A stretch of 64,000 bases of DNA from Isoetes taiwanensis (lineage: Eukaryota > Streptophyta > Lycopodiopsida > Isoetales > Isoetaceae). The stretch is taken from contig JAJEKV010000022.1 in NCBI GenBank assembly GCA_021234155.1, forward strand, positions 9,300,934 to 9,364,933. The letters are read 5' to 3'. The notes under the pieces were generated by a model. The model saw nothing but the letters and a program-made list of their open reading frames with translations, was not told the origin of the DNA and searched no databases. The position numbers were made by a program, and so were the translations under genes. Each line of letters opens with the position of its first letter. The stretch's first letter is position 1. This document shows positions 33,445 to 46,378 of the stretch, piece after piece.

Positions 33445-34327
33445 TGTGATGTTTCAGGGGAATATATGCCATAAATACGTATATTCCTGGACCCGTCACT
33501 ATACAAGTCTACCCTTGTAGCCTTGTATACCTTAGGAAGTGGCAATGGGTGCACATCTAAGTTAAATGCTTAACTTAGATAACCTTAGGATAAGGCCCAT
33601 TTCCACATGGCCTTATCCCATTGGGCAACCGCCACACGGCCCCACCCCATTGGTGCCACGTGGCATCCCATGTGGACCCTAACTTATATTAGCACAAACC
33701 CTAACCCTAGACCTCTTTTTCTGACCCTAGCACCCTGAGACTCATCTACGCACTCGAAACTCCATTTCGAGCGCCGTTTGCTGTGGCATAGGCTAGTGCA
33801 GCAGCCCCCGGAGTGTGGATTCGATCTTGGAGCAAGCGCAGCTTCGACCAATTCGAAGACCATGGAGACGCCAGGGTTTGGAGGGAGTGCTTTTGGAGCA
33901 GGTATGTAGAGTAGTGCTCTTGGTAGATCATCTGGAAGTTAGCCCTCCAGATTGGTTAGTATTTTGTATCTAGAGTAGAGCCATCCTAGAACCCTTATTC
34001 AACACCTTGAACCCTAATCAAGGAACCCTAACTGTAAGTTAGATATGTATGAGTAGGTTAAGATGTTCTTATTATGATTATCATGATATGATGTTATGTT
34101 ATGTTGGTTGATCATGTTTGCTCCTCTTGTATTGGAAAGGGGGGTAGAGACCTAGGGCCATATGTAGTATGCTCCTAGTTTAGATCCCTTAGTTCCTATT
34201 AGTTGCGGCCTGTGCATAAGAGCCCACCGGGCTATTGGGGCTATGACGTGACTCAGCACTACACAACGGGGCTAGAGACAATACAGATGGGGGATCCCTG
34301 CTGAGCGTGGCTACTGGGGATCCCATA
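33445..34327 (+). repeat. 3' LTR of element A, first part
   Basis: It matches the 5' LTR from its first base and includes about 125 bp (after 33780) that the 5' copy lacks. It is interrupted after CCATA (34323-34327) by element B and resumes at 51009. Confidence 0.9.
34323..34327. repeat. Target-site duplication of element B, left (CCATA)
   Basis: CCATA is repeated exactly at 51004-51008. In the uninterrupted 5' LTR this site occurs once, within GATCCCATAGCGGG. Confidence 0.95.
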
Positions 34328-35885
34328 TGTGACGTTCCAAGTATTTATACGGTATACGTATAAATGTACCGACACGTCACCCAGTAAAGGTACGCCACCA
34401 TGAGGTATTGTAACCTAGGGGGTTGACCTAAAAGGGGTTAAATTAGCTATGCTAATTTAATCATTAAGGATAATAACCTATGATTAGGTAATTAGGTTAA
34501 TCAATGCTTTGGGAAGGCGCCACCTGGCCTAAATCGATTGGCCAGCATGGGGAATTCCAAATTGGGCCATCAACTTGACCCCTATCCCTAATTGACTCCC
34601 AAAATCGATCAAGAGGAGCAGCAGTTGAGCGCCCACCTTGCCAAGCACCTTTACCTGTGTGTCCGGAGCTGAGCGCCAAGTCCAGGGAAGATGGAAGCAC
34701 CAAATGACAAGAACTCAGGTGGGTGGTTAGTATAGCTTGAGGATTCTAGAGTAGCGCCCCTGTTGGGCACTTGTTGTGTTTATTTCTTCTGTTCTCTCTG
34801 TGCTTTACTTGTAGGAACTAACCCTTGATTGTAAAGGTGAGTTCTCTTTATTTCTGATTCTGGTCTTGCTCTTAAAGGATGGATTGATAGTTCTTTGCAT
34901 AGTATTACTCGAAATGGGGAATTAAGGGGGTAGAGACTTGAGCCATGTTAGTAGTATACTCGCAGGTTGAACCACAGATTTCCCATTAAATGCTGCCGTG
35001 TGCAAGAGACCACCGGGTCGTGAAGCGCTATGGAATGGCTTAGCACCGCAGAAGGGACCAAAGGGTGAAGTGGGGGTGGGGTCTTGCACGAACATAAAAG
35101 GCTCCCGAGACTCCTACAAATGGGCTAGGCCCGATAGCTGATCACCTGGAGAGGGCGGGTATGGGTCCGACACTCCACGGTGTAGTGGTGTGACCCGTAT
35201 GGGGCACCATGCACTTTGAGTAGATTTAGGGTGAGTAAGTCGGCACGGATGCGGCGTCGGCCGATGCGCACGTATTCTCTAGCTCACCCATGGAACCACC
35301 GTGATCCGGAAGGGGCGGCTTCCCGACCTGCCTCATCGGGCCGAGAAGTCATCAACCCCGGAGTAGGCCCAAAGGGTGATTCCTTGAGCTGCGTCTCGGG
35401 AAGGCTATAAGCGAAGCCATAGCGTGAATCGACCCATCCGCAAAGTGTGCAATGGGAGGGGGATGGAGTGGAGCCACTGTTCTATGCCAGCCAACGCCAG
35501 GTTATACCTCTGTCTGCTGATCTCTTGAGACCGAGCCGTCAGTCCATCCTCACAGGAGTCCGAGCCGGGGTAGAACCTGGGGATTTGGTGTGTTTCCTTA
35601 GGATTAGATGCATCTTCTTTGCCGTTGGTATTTGGATGGATGTGCCACCCTTCGTGGTGGTTATTTATATATGATTTATGCTGTGTGCTAACCTTGTATT
35701 CATGCTTCCGCGACTTAGGAGTCCCATTGAAGGCGTGGGCCGAATGACCCCTCTGTGTCATCTTTCTATAGATGGCCCGGGATAGACGGAGGGCCCTGCT
35801 CATGGTGAGATGGTCGCCATGGGAGGGGAAAGTCCCGTCTGTGTATACGACTTAGGGTGTGATTATATATTCGAGGAGCGCCACA
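34328..35885 (+). repeat. Left LTR of element B
   Basis: It runs from TGTGACGTTCCAAG to GAGCGCCACA, followed by AA and the primer site. It is matched from its 24th base by the right LTR at 49421. Confidence 0.9.
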
Positions 35886-35887
35886 AA

Positions 35888-35898
35888 TGGTATCGAGC
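35888..35898 (+). other. Primer-binding site of element B (tRNA-Met type)
   Basis: TGGTATCGAGC is the usual TGGTATCAGAGC with one base lost, two bases after the LTR. A small imperfect hairpin follows, as in element A. Confidence 0.75.
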
Positions 35899-36059
35899 AT
35901 GGTTTTGGGAAACCAAACTATTGCACCGGCCACATACTAACTCGTTAGATCGCTATTTAGTGAGTGAGGAATTTTGGAGTAGTTTGAGATTTGGGCTGCC
36001 ATGGTTAATTCAATGTGGTTTAAGTGTAATTTTGGGGATGAGTACCCGGCGCAAAACTC

Positions 36060-36140
36060 TAACCCTAATCGGCGGGCAGGGGGTACCCGGGTGTTGTTGG
36101 CGACGGTGGCGAGGTCGAGGTAGGGCCTGTTCGCCGCCCT
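36060..36140 (+). repeat. Sequence duplicated on the far side of the 8.6-kb array
   Basis: The block from GGGGGTACCCGG to CGCCGCCCTAATTT recurs at about 44738-44803. The array 36141-44737 lies between the two copies. Confidence 0.7.
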
Positions 36141-38573
36141 AATTTGATTTAAAAAAAAAACCCGGCCTGAACTAGCAAACGCTAGACCAGCATCTGCCTC
36201 GGTCAATCGCTTGGCAGTATTAACATCCTATATATCTAAACTGAACAAGTCAGTCTAGAATAGTACCTCTTTCCCAAAGCCTAAGTAATTTAACATGAAG
36301 ACGATTACTTACTCACCAAAGTCATAAGAAATAAGACGCCAGTCATCTGCTAATGACATAGACTGTGAACTCTATGTATTAATATTTGAAAATTATGCCC
36401 AAAACTTGGCTTTAACTTATACAACTGCTAAATTATCCAAATATAGATAAAACTCAGCCAAATGGATATGCCATACGTATCAGTTATCCAGAATAATTGT
36501 GTTACTAAATCACTCTATTTATACAGACCATTGTAGCCCATATTCTAATGAATAGATAGATTCGAACTCCAAGTGGCATTGCTCCATCTCCTTTTTTGAA
36601 TATTCCATATCCTTCAAGCTAAAGTGAACTCTAACAGCAAAATAAATACAATTGGAGGAGAGAACCCGTACCTGCAGCCAATCATGCAAACATTAGCAGT
36701 AATCCCGGTAACGATGCAAGGGCCAAAAGGTACATTGGGTCTCTCAGTTTATCACTGATCACCAATTGTATCCTTTTGCCCTGAGTAGACTTTAGCAAGA
36801 AAGATGTATGAAATCTCAACTTAAAACTAATTTAGCGTATGCAATTAACATGAGATTTTTATGCATTATGCATTACATGTATAAACATGTTGCAAAATTT
36901 TAATAATGAACCTTGAAGCCTACTTCAATAATTCATAAACTTATAAAGATAAACTAGTATACAAATGTGCCAAAATTTATCCCACGACCCTGTAATAATA
37001 TCAACTTTCCAGCATTTACGCTCGAGGTAAATCTGACATATGACCTCAATCCACTGCAGAAATCCTTGATTTGCTCATTCTATGAGGAAATATTGCTAGA
37101 AATCCAAAAAAATATCTACTAGTTTTAGATTTTCATATTGAGTTCATACCTCATCTTTAAAACTCTATTACTATTTCCAGGTATAGCCATTCTGCCGAAA
37201 ATGCATGGAAACATGTTAAAAATTATGGAGACTGTGTCCAACCAATAGGATACACCTAGTCACAACAAAATGGCCACAACAAGAAATATAAACGTGACCT
37301 ACAATATGTACATCTAAATTTGTTTCTCTGTTGCATATGAAAAGCACAGAACTATTTCAAAGTTTATTTCCAGATCCAAGGAAATCTGTTCACTGCATTT
37401 TTGAAGAAAAACAACCCTAGTTAAAGCATTCAAGCTCTAACCTGATTAAGCGCTTTCCATGTTTTGATCCAAAAGCATTCCTTTCAACCTCCTTATGCTG
37501 GAAAGTATCCATCCATAAGCTGATCTCCTTTGCTTCCCAAGCCTCAAGCCTACTACAAACCGGAAGAGGTATCTGTAGATATCTATTTTGATGCCAGGAC
37601 TTTCGTCTCATCATCAAGATAGCTTGCATCAATTTTTTTTCTACAAGTTCCGCTCTGTATATGGCGCCTCTGTTTATGGCGCAGCTCAACATATAGCATC
37701 CTCAAAATAATGTTAGGGCGTCTAAAAACCTGACTTTTGAACCATTAGGCAAAACAATCCTCACTTTATTGTTGCAAAAATATTTAGCCCATTAGCATGT
37801 GGCACTTGATGACGTACTCAAAAGACCATTTGCAATAGAGCTACATACCTCATAGTTTATCTCATAAAGCAAATAAGCGCTTTGGCAAGATCCATATGCT
37901 ATTCTAAAAGTGGCATGCAAGCATATTTGCATGTTGACCACAAAATGTCAAGCATGCATTTAAGCCAAATGCATGCATAAAATTAAATTTGAAATCCTTT
38001 ATGCTTTATCCTATCAAATGAGAACTTTATGATCAAGTAGATGTCCCCTTGCGCTTTAGATGTGGAGTTTTAGCTTTTCTTGAAGATGTGCATTTTTGCA
38101 ATGTTAGGTAGTCCATATCTTGACCATTATCGCCTATCAGGGCAAAACAAGCCTATCAAGGCAAAAAAACATATGATTCATATCAAAATCAAGTTATCTA
38201 CTATTATAAAAGATCCTTAGATCCTTAACTAACATGTGTGCATCATAATAATATCTACACATCACGTGCATTCTGGATAACAGTTATTCACAAGATCAAT
38301 AAAGAATCCAAGAAATTAATTTGCAAGGATTCCATAAAATTCATTTCCAATGGAATTCTTCAGTTTAAAGTGCAAAAATATTTTTTAAACCTTTAACTTG
38401 TCTTCTCATTCATTAAGTATGGAGTTAAGCAACTTAGAATGTGATTTTTTCAAATAAGCGACTATGTTTCATATGAAGCTCAATTGTTCTAGTGTCATGA
38501 GTTCTAGCGTCACGAGAGACTTCTAGATCACTATTGACTGTCCAAGCAACATTGCTTAATTGAAGCAAAATAG

Positions 38574-38607
<34 letters not shown>

Positions 38608-39889
38608 CAGTCCACGCTAGCCTTAGCAACAGCCAACTAGCCATGACATCTACCGAAGGTCAATCCCTACGATAGTATTATCAGACCATACTAGGACCTT
38701 AGTCCATGATGGCACCGGGTTCTAGTACATCAAGTATTTAGTTCATAACCTACTAAAATCAATGTGTCAAACTAGACTTAAATCCAGTGTGCCATAAATT
38801 ACCCAAATCTCATAAGCAATCTTGCCTCATGCGTACAAGTTTTCAGATATGAACGTAAATATGAACAAGTTAGTCCATAATCCAGCCAAATTATTTTGAA
38901 CATGTCTTAATGCATGTGAAATATGTCATAATCTCAATCTTTCATTGGATTTCATATCATAATGCAAAAGTATTTTATAATTCCATAAAAACTGACCGCT
39001 GATCTGATGGGCCCCTAAGGCACTATACGCTGGCTTGCAGAATCATATAATCACGACTCCACTATATCCAGAAAGCTTAAACCATACAAAAAAATGTGTG
39101 TAAACGTTAAGCCTTAAACTATTTAACTTGGAAAAGAAAAAACAAAGAGTATAGCCCTTCAAAGGACCATAAAAAGCAATTCAGTTTGGAATTCAAAGAC
39201 TACTCATTTTAGTAGATCCTCCCTTGAGACTTCACGTTAAAATAACTCCATTTATTGCATACGAATCTCGTGTAAAATACTTCCTTCCAGCCAGACTTGT
39301 ACTTGAAAGCAAAAAAGACGACAAAAGGAAGAGAAACCCGTACCTGCAGCCAACCAACACAACATTAGCATGATAATGGTAATGAGTGAGGGGCCAAAAG
39401 GTACCTTAGGTTTCTCAGCTTATCGCTGGTCACCTATTGTAGCCTTTTTAACCCCAAGCAAGTCTAAGAAGGATGGATTTGAGCATTTAAAAGTTCCAGA
39501 ACCATCACTAGTTCAAAGTATTAAACTAAAAGCCTGTCACAGTTCGAAATGATTCTGACTGTCCTATCCTTTCAGATCTAGTCATGTTAAATGAGCTAAA
39601 CCGTGAGAATCCACAGCACGTATAAAGCACACAGAACTCTGTTGCTAACATAATATCATACACTAAATCATAGTGAGTATCACTGTAAAAAATCATAAGA
39701 TTATTAAGGATAAAGCTCTAAGTATCTGATCATAAACCAGTACATGTTTATTTTTTATGCTCAAAACCTTTCAGATCTACACATTATGCTAATTTAAATA
39801 TGTCAAATGACGGATTTAGTGACAGCATCTAGATTTCATAATTTAATCCCCCAATAAGGGCCTACATTATTAACATATTTCAAAGAAAT

Positions 39890-40230
39890 ACACCCAAACC
39901 TGATTATCCTCAAGTTCATATTCAGGATCATCCGCATATTGCACTTTTGAAGTCATTTTCCCAAAAGCAAAGGTGCCGTGCTTTCCCCTTGTGCAAGCTT
40001 GTTTCCAGCAACCTAATTGTTGGAGCCAGATCATTGATTGTATTGCCATGGGCATTTAGGCTCTGCATTCTTGCATTTTTTATGCTTTCATCTCAACTGT
40101 ATTAAGCCCAATGTAATCACAACATGCTAGAAATTCAGCCGCAAGCCACTTCTCTTTCAAAAGTTCTTCCCCATCTGAACTATATGGGTCTCTTTCGGAA
40201 TTGAATTCTTCATAATACTCACTATCCATT
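39890..40230 (-). pseudogene. Exon-like fragment of unknown gene, broken copy
   Basis: The minus strand reads EYYEEFNSERDPYSSDGEEL and then LAAEFLACCDYI before a stop in the same frame. It is the homologue of the better kept exon at 43217-43573. No family is recognised. The end near 39902 has a GT donor-like site as in the other copy. Confidence 0.45.
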
Positions 40231-40439
40231 TAACTTTTGTAGACGTTATCTTGCAGTAGATATTCTTTAAGGCTCAATGTACCTTCTTACAGGTGTAAAA
40301 GAAAGCTTAAGCATGTGAGCCAGGCAAGAAAATCCTTCAGATTCGTATCACCAATTTTCAGTTTCTATTCTACACCCTAAATACAAGTAAAGTTTGCTGA
40401 GAGATCAAAAGGTAAGAACTGACCTGTCAGTGCATCATG

Positions 40440-40560
40440 GCTTGGGCCGCAACATTGTACCCAATTCCGACATTGCCTAGAATGCAAGCATTCCTTTGTA
40501 GCTTTGGACTAAGCCAGTTTGCTGTGAAACTCACCCATTGCCCACCTAATATGTACCCTA
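40440..40560 (-). pseudogene. Exon-like fragment LGGQWVSFTANWL, unknown gene
   Basis: The minus strand reads LGGQWVSFTANWLSPKL and NVGIGYNVAAQAMMH before a stop. A diverged copy is at about 43768-43890. It lies upstream, in gene order, of the MDSGYY-type exon, so both may come from one host gene. Confidence 0.4.
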
Positions 40561-41639
40561 AAATTAGAGCTTATATCTATATCATTTTTCCACGATACTA
40601 CCTTTGATTTGTTGTGAAAATGTCCAGAATATTCCATATGCCTTATTACCCATTTCTGGTTCCTTCTGTATATCGTTTTACACCATAGATCACCAAAACA
40701 ATAAATCCATATTTCTATTGAGTTAAATATCCAACTTGAACTTATAATCCCCTTTCCAACTTGAATTTATAATCCCCTTATGCGATTACATAGATATTAC
40801 CTCTATTCTAGTGATCCATCTCCTTGGACGTTGCCACCAATGTGCCACAAATCTTATGATGAGACTACTCACGTTATCATGGTGACCAAAATCTTTGGTA
40901 AGCAATGCATGCAAGCCCTTTTGCTTGCCAAAAGCCAAGTGTCCATCATGCCCTTTAAGAAAAATGCATGCAAATGTTTTAACTTTATATGTGAGAATAT
41001 CTTCCATTTCAAGGGTTTATTATTTTTCACAAATTCTAACATTAAGCCTTCTAGCAAGATATTGTATCCTCTAAGTGTATTTATGAAGTGGCAAACTCAG
41101 GGCCTTGATAATCCCTAGAGTTAGAAAAATAACTCAGTTATTTCACTCACTTAAATAAGAGCACAACCCTTACAAGGTTAGCCATATTTCGAAGGTCTTT
41201 TAGTCGTAACAAAACCTTTGAATTATTGAACCAGAAACATACCTTATACTTTAGTGCCTGGAAGATAAGTTCAAACGTATGACTAGATGCCCAAGCAAGG
41301 TTACACTCAACTGAGTAAAAATGCAGCAATCAATAAGCAATTATTCACAAATATAAAAAAAGCCTACCTCCAACCGTAGGAGAGAGAAGACCTCTTTGTT
41401 GGATAAGCTGTAATACTAGGGAGGGCAGACCCCTACCATTACAGCAGAGGTCCACCCCATCCTATTATTTCTTGAACCACAAAATCTGTTGCAGCATTTG
41501 GTCGTATATTCAATATCAGTACCAGCCGAGTGGCATTGTAAGAAGTAAAGCCGAGTGGCATAATCCTTTGTACTTGTATCCAAATAAACCACATGGCATA
41601 TGCTGGGCATTTAATGTAGTTTTTCCCATCTCTTAGACC

Positions 41640-42020
41640 AACTAATCAAGTCAATGCAATGATTTGTCGGGGTGTAGCAGCCATAAATATGGCACTTTTA
41701 TTGTTTAAAGCCGAGAGGCAAATATGTTTTACAGCCGAGTGGCAGATACCAATATGGTAATATGGTTATGGATCATCAACCACCACCTTATGTAATAATA
41801 GATGCTCACCAGGTTGTATCCAATTGAAAGATAGCTCTTTGTTTCATGCAGGAAGCACCAGCACTTCTAAAGCATCCTGTGAACTGTCACATGTCATCTT
41901 ATTAGTTATCATATCACTTAACTAACATACAGCAAAAGCACATCAATCTATTAAGGTAATTGAATTAAATACTTGAGTCCAAGATCCCAATGACCCTGGT
42001 AAAACCAAGGACCCGAAATT
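41640..42020. other. Extra segment in the second array copy
   Basis: It contains several GCCGAGTGGCA repeats (around 41528, 41553, 41712 and 41735) and no counterpart in the third copy. No gene is seen. Confidence 0.5.
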
Positions 42021-43216
42021 CCTAAAAAAACCCAGTCCACGCTAGCCTTAGCAACAGCCAACTAGCCATGACATCTACCGAAGGTCAATCCCTACGATAG
42101 TATTATCAGACCATACTAGGACCTTAGTCCATGATGGCACCGGGTTCTAGTACATCAAGTATTTAGTTCATAACCTACTAAAATCAATGTGTCAGACTAG
42201 ACATAAATCCAGTGTGCCATAAATTGCCCAAATGTCATAAGCAATCTTGCCACATGTGTACAAGTTTTCAGATATGAACGTAAATATGAACAAGTTAGTC
42301 TATAATCCAGCCAAATTATTTTGAACATGTCTTAATGCATGTGAAATATGTCATAACGTCAATCTTTCATTGGATTTCATATCATAATGCAAAAGTATTT
42401 TATAATTCCATAAAAACTGACCGCATACAGTAAGGCCCTAAGGCACTATACGTTGGCTTGCAGAATCATATAATCACGACTCCACTACATCCAGAAAGCT
42501 TAAACCATACAAAAAAATGTGTGTAAACGTTAAGCCTTAAACTATTTAACTTGGCAAAGAAACAACAAACAGTATAGCCCTTCAAAGGACCATAAAAAGC
42601 AATTCAGTTTGGAATTCAAAGACTACTCATTTTAGTAGATCTTCCCTTGAGACTTCACGTTAAAATAGCTCCATTTATTGCATACGAATCCCATGTAAAA
42701 TGCTTTCTTCCAGCCAGACTTGTACTTGAAAGCAAAAAAAGACGACAAAAGGAAGAGAAACCCGTACCTGCAGCCAAACAACACAACATTAGCATGATAA
42801 TGGTAATGAGTGAGGGGCCAAAAGGTACCTTAGGTTTCTCAGCTTATCGCTGGTCACCTATTGTAGCCTTTTTAACCCCAAGCTAGTCTAAGAAGGAAGT
42901 ATTTGAGCAGTTAAAAATTCCAGAACCATCACTAGTTCAAAGCATTAAACTAAAAGCCTGTTACAAGTCGATTTGATTCTAACTGTTCTATCCTTTCATA
43001 TCTCCTTTCATATCTGCTTATGTTAAATGAGTTGAACCGTGACAATCCACAGCATATATTAATGCATGCACACAGAAATCTGTTTCTAACTTAATATCAT
43101 TCACTTAATCACCATGACTATCACAGTAAAAATCCATAAGATTATAAAGCCAAAGCTCTAAATCTAAAACAGCATTTAGATTTCAGAATTTAATCCCCGA
43201 ATAAGGACCTACATGA

Positions 43217-43573
43217 TTACTTTTTTTCAAAGAAATACACCCAAACCTGATTATCCTCAAGTTCCTGTTCAGTATCATCCTCATATTGCATTTTTGAAGT
43301 CATTTTCCTAGAAGCAGAGGCGCCATGTTTGCTTTCCCCTTTTATAAGCTTGTTTCCAGCATCCTGATTGTTGGAGCCAGACCCTTGATTGTATTGCCAT
43401 GGGCGTTTAGGCCCTGTATTCTTTGAAGCTTCCATCTCAACTGTATTAAGCTTAATGTGTTCACAACAGGCCAGGAATTCAGCCGCAAGCCTCTTCTCTT
43501 CAAAAAGCTCTTCCCCAACTGAACTATATGGGTATCCCTCAGAATGCAATTCTTGATAATATCCACTATCCAT
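43217..43573 (-). pseudogene. Exon-like open frame MDSGYYQELHSEG, unknown gene
   Basis: The frame reads MDSGYYQELHSEGYPYSSVG, then FLACCEHIKLNTVEMEA, and an acidic end (YEDDTEQELEDNQ) before a GT donor-like site near 43247. Its paralogue at 39890-40230 shares the acidic start, PYSS and LAAEFLACC. The composition suggests a soluble, perhaps nuclear, host protein. I do not recognise it. Confidence 0.45.
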
Positions 43574-44707
43574 TTACCTTTTGTAGACGTTATCTTGCAG
43601 CAGACATTCTTTAAGACACAATGTACCTTCTTAGAGGTGTCAAAGAAAGCTTAAGCATGCGAGCCAGGCAAGGAAATCATTCAGATTCGTATCTCCAGTT
43701 TCCAGTTTCTATTCTACACCTTAAATACTTGTAATGTTTGGTGAGACATCAAAAAGGGAAGAACTGACCTGTCAGTGCATCATGGCTTGGGCCGCAGCTT
43801 CTTACCCAATTCCGACATTGCCTAGAATGCTAGCATTCCTTTTTAGCTTTGGACCAAGCTGGTTTGCTGTGAAACTCATCCATCGTCCACCTAATCTGTA
43901 CCCTAAAATTAGAGCTTATATCTATATCATTTTTCCACGATACTACCTTTGATTTGTTGTGAAAATGTCCAGAATATTCCATATGCCTTATTACCCATTT
44001 CTGGTTCCTTCTGTATATCGTTTTACACCATAGATCACCAAAACAATAAATCCATATTTCTATTGAGTTAAATATCCAACTTGAACTTATAATCCCCTTT
44101 CCAACTTGAATTTATAATCCCCTTATGCGATTACATAGATATTACCTCTATTCTAGTGATCCATCTCCTTGGACGTTGCCACCAATGTGCCACAAATCTT
44201 ATGATGAGACTACTCACGTTATCATGGTGACCAAAATCTTTGGTAAGCAATGCATGCAAACACTTTTGCTTGCCAAAAGCCAAGTGTCTATCATGCCTTT
44301 TAAGGAAAATGCATGCAAAATGCTTTAACTTTATATGTGAGAATATCTTCCATTTCAAGGGTTTATTATTTTTCACAAATTCTAACATTAAGCCTTCTAG
44401 CAAGATATTGTATCCTCTAAGTGTATTTATGAAGTGGCAAACTCAGGGCCTTGATAATTCCTAGAGTTAGAAAAATAACTCAATTACTGTCACTCAATTA
44501 AATAAGAGCACAACCCTTACAAGGTTAGCCATATTTCATAGGTCTTTTAGTGGTAACAAGACCTTTAAATTATTAAACCAGAAACATACCTTATGCCTTA
44601 GTGCCTGGAAGATAAGTTCAAACTTATGACTAGACGCCCAAGCAAGGTTACACTCAACTGAGTAAAAATGCAGTCAATCAATAAGCAATTATTCACAAAT
44701 ATATATA

Positions 44708-44738
<31 letters not shown>

Positions 44739-45024
44739 GGGGTACCCGGACGCTCCTGGCGGCCGTAGCATGGTCGAGGTAGGGGGTGCCCGCCGCCCTA
44801 ATTTCGCGTTTCCGCCCGTTTTTATTTTTTTTGGGTAAAAATTCAAATTTAGGTCAAGGGTCATATTTTTCATTATTTCTCTTAACGTTGGTTGCTTCCC
44901 TGAGCTCCGCCTAGCCGCCATAGCCGCCGAACCTCAAGCTTTCTTCCGCCATAGCCCTTTCTGTTTGCAACCTCGTCCCTCGCCTATCTACCCCAAACGC
45001 CTACCCAGCGCCCACTTATTAGGG

Positions 45025-46378
45025 ATGGAGGAAGCCAAGCAAGTGTACAAGCGGCTGCCCCGCTATTCTAGATGCTCTATAGCTTCTTTGATGGCCGAAC
45101 TTTTGCCACGTCCAAACCCAACTGCCGAAATGGAAGCCAAAACTGAGGAGTTGCTGGAACACTTTGCGAAGCGTTTCTATGAAGGGACTAGGATACCATA
45201 CCCGCTCTTCTGCTATAACGGCGCCAGAGTATATAAAGCTTAACGCCATCGCGAGAGTCCTACAAGTAATGAGGGGATGATGGCGTCCGGCGATATCCGC
45301 GGTTTGGCCCACCAGAAGGGGATGAGCAGGCTGAAGCCGAGGCCATACAGATGCAGGCCCATAACATCCTTCAAATGACACAAGCAGCGGACCTCCAATG
45401 GCTTGCGGTAGGTGATCTGCTGCGCCAAGCTCAAGGGTACCATTACCTTGGAAATGGGATGTGTCTCTTTGGCAATGGTTCGTATACCCTCCCATCTTTT
45501 TTTAGGTATGAGGAGGAAACTAATCGTATCATTTGGGAAGGGAACACCCCCATTCTTCACCGTCCGGTTCCAGCGGCACGGCGCCGAAACATCTTGAGCC
45601 AACCTCCACGGTATTTCACGGAAGCCTGCGAAGAACGGGCGATTAGGATAGCCAAAGAAAAACGGCGAGAGGAGCGGCGGCACTCCACGGCACAATCCGC
45701 GAAGGCAACTCACTTGATCAGAGGAGGCTGCTAAGCCGTGAAAATACCCTCCATGCCGCAGCGGTTGAACAAGGCATTAGGAAAAAGAATGCGGGGGCGA
45801 AAGCGAGCAGAGAGGCCCGAGAGAAGCAACCAAGCGATTAAGGAGCGGCTTTTAGGAAGGAAGAGGAAGAACGGGGTGCGTCTGGATGAACAAGATCTGC
45901 CACCTCACGAGCAATCCTTTCCATCCGCAGCGAAAATGCGGCGAAGTAAATCCGGTTACGCGATCATGGGGAGCGACTCAAGGCTCGGGGTGGTATCGCC
46001 AAAGCTGCAGAGGACAATCAGCGGGATGAGATCATCCCAAAGGCCCGTCATCCAAGGGCGGCCAAAAAACTCTTCACAGGCCCGCGCCAAAGAGGGAAGC
46101 ATCGGTTCCAAAGCTTGCAGTAGCCTTTGCGGGAAATAAGAAAGTACCGGAAGTCCACCGAATTCTTGTTGCGTAAACTTCCTTTCCAATGCCTCGTCAG
46201 GGAAATTGCCCACGAATATAAGACCGACTTACGGTTTCAAATGCATGCAATTCTCGCGCCGAGGGCGAAGCTTATCACGGTGGCCCTCTTCCGGGGCGCC
46301 AATCTATGCACCATTCATGCTAAACGTGTCACTATAATGCCGATAACGGGCCGGCGATGGCGGCGGTTCTTCTTATAG
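45025..46378 (+). pseudogene. Second histone H3-like gene (element B), frameshifted
   Basis: The ATG at 45025 opens MEEAKQVYKRLPRYSR, which aligns with the element A protein (MARAKQTYRK) and with the H3 tail, keeping K4. The first frame stops at 45241. A second frame (about 45290-45733) carries a basic-acidic linker (ERAIRIAKEKRREERRHS). The last frame (about 46000-46378) reads KHRF, a TAG at 46121, [50 protein letters not shown] and a short altered end. This last part is an H3 fold closer to canonical H3 than that of element A, but alpha-2 is shortened by about two residues and the usual KDxxLARRIR end is lost. The full span matches the long-linker layout of element A. Confidence 0.75.

Larger units (their letters stand above)
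36141..44737 (-). repeat. Three diverged tandem copies of a 2.4-3.4 kb host-like unit
   Basis: Copies start after A-runs at about 36151, 38604 and 42027. The second and third are very alike over some 2.7 kb (shared AACCCAGTCCACGCTAGCC, CCCGTACCTGCAGCC). The first is more diverged but keeps the same order of landmarks. Minus-strand exon-like stretches with GT donors occur at matching places. A 28-base A-run (38577-38604) ends the first copy, and another (44713-44737) ends the third. It looks like a duplicated piece of an intron-containing host gene inside element B. Confidence 0.7.
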
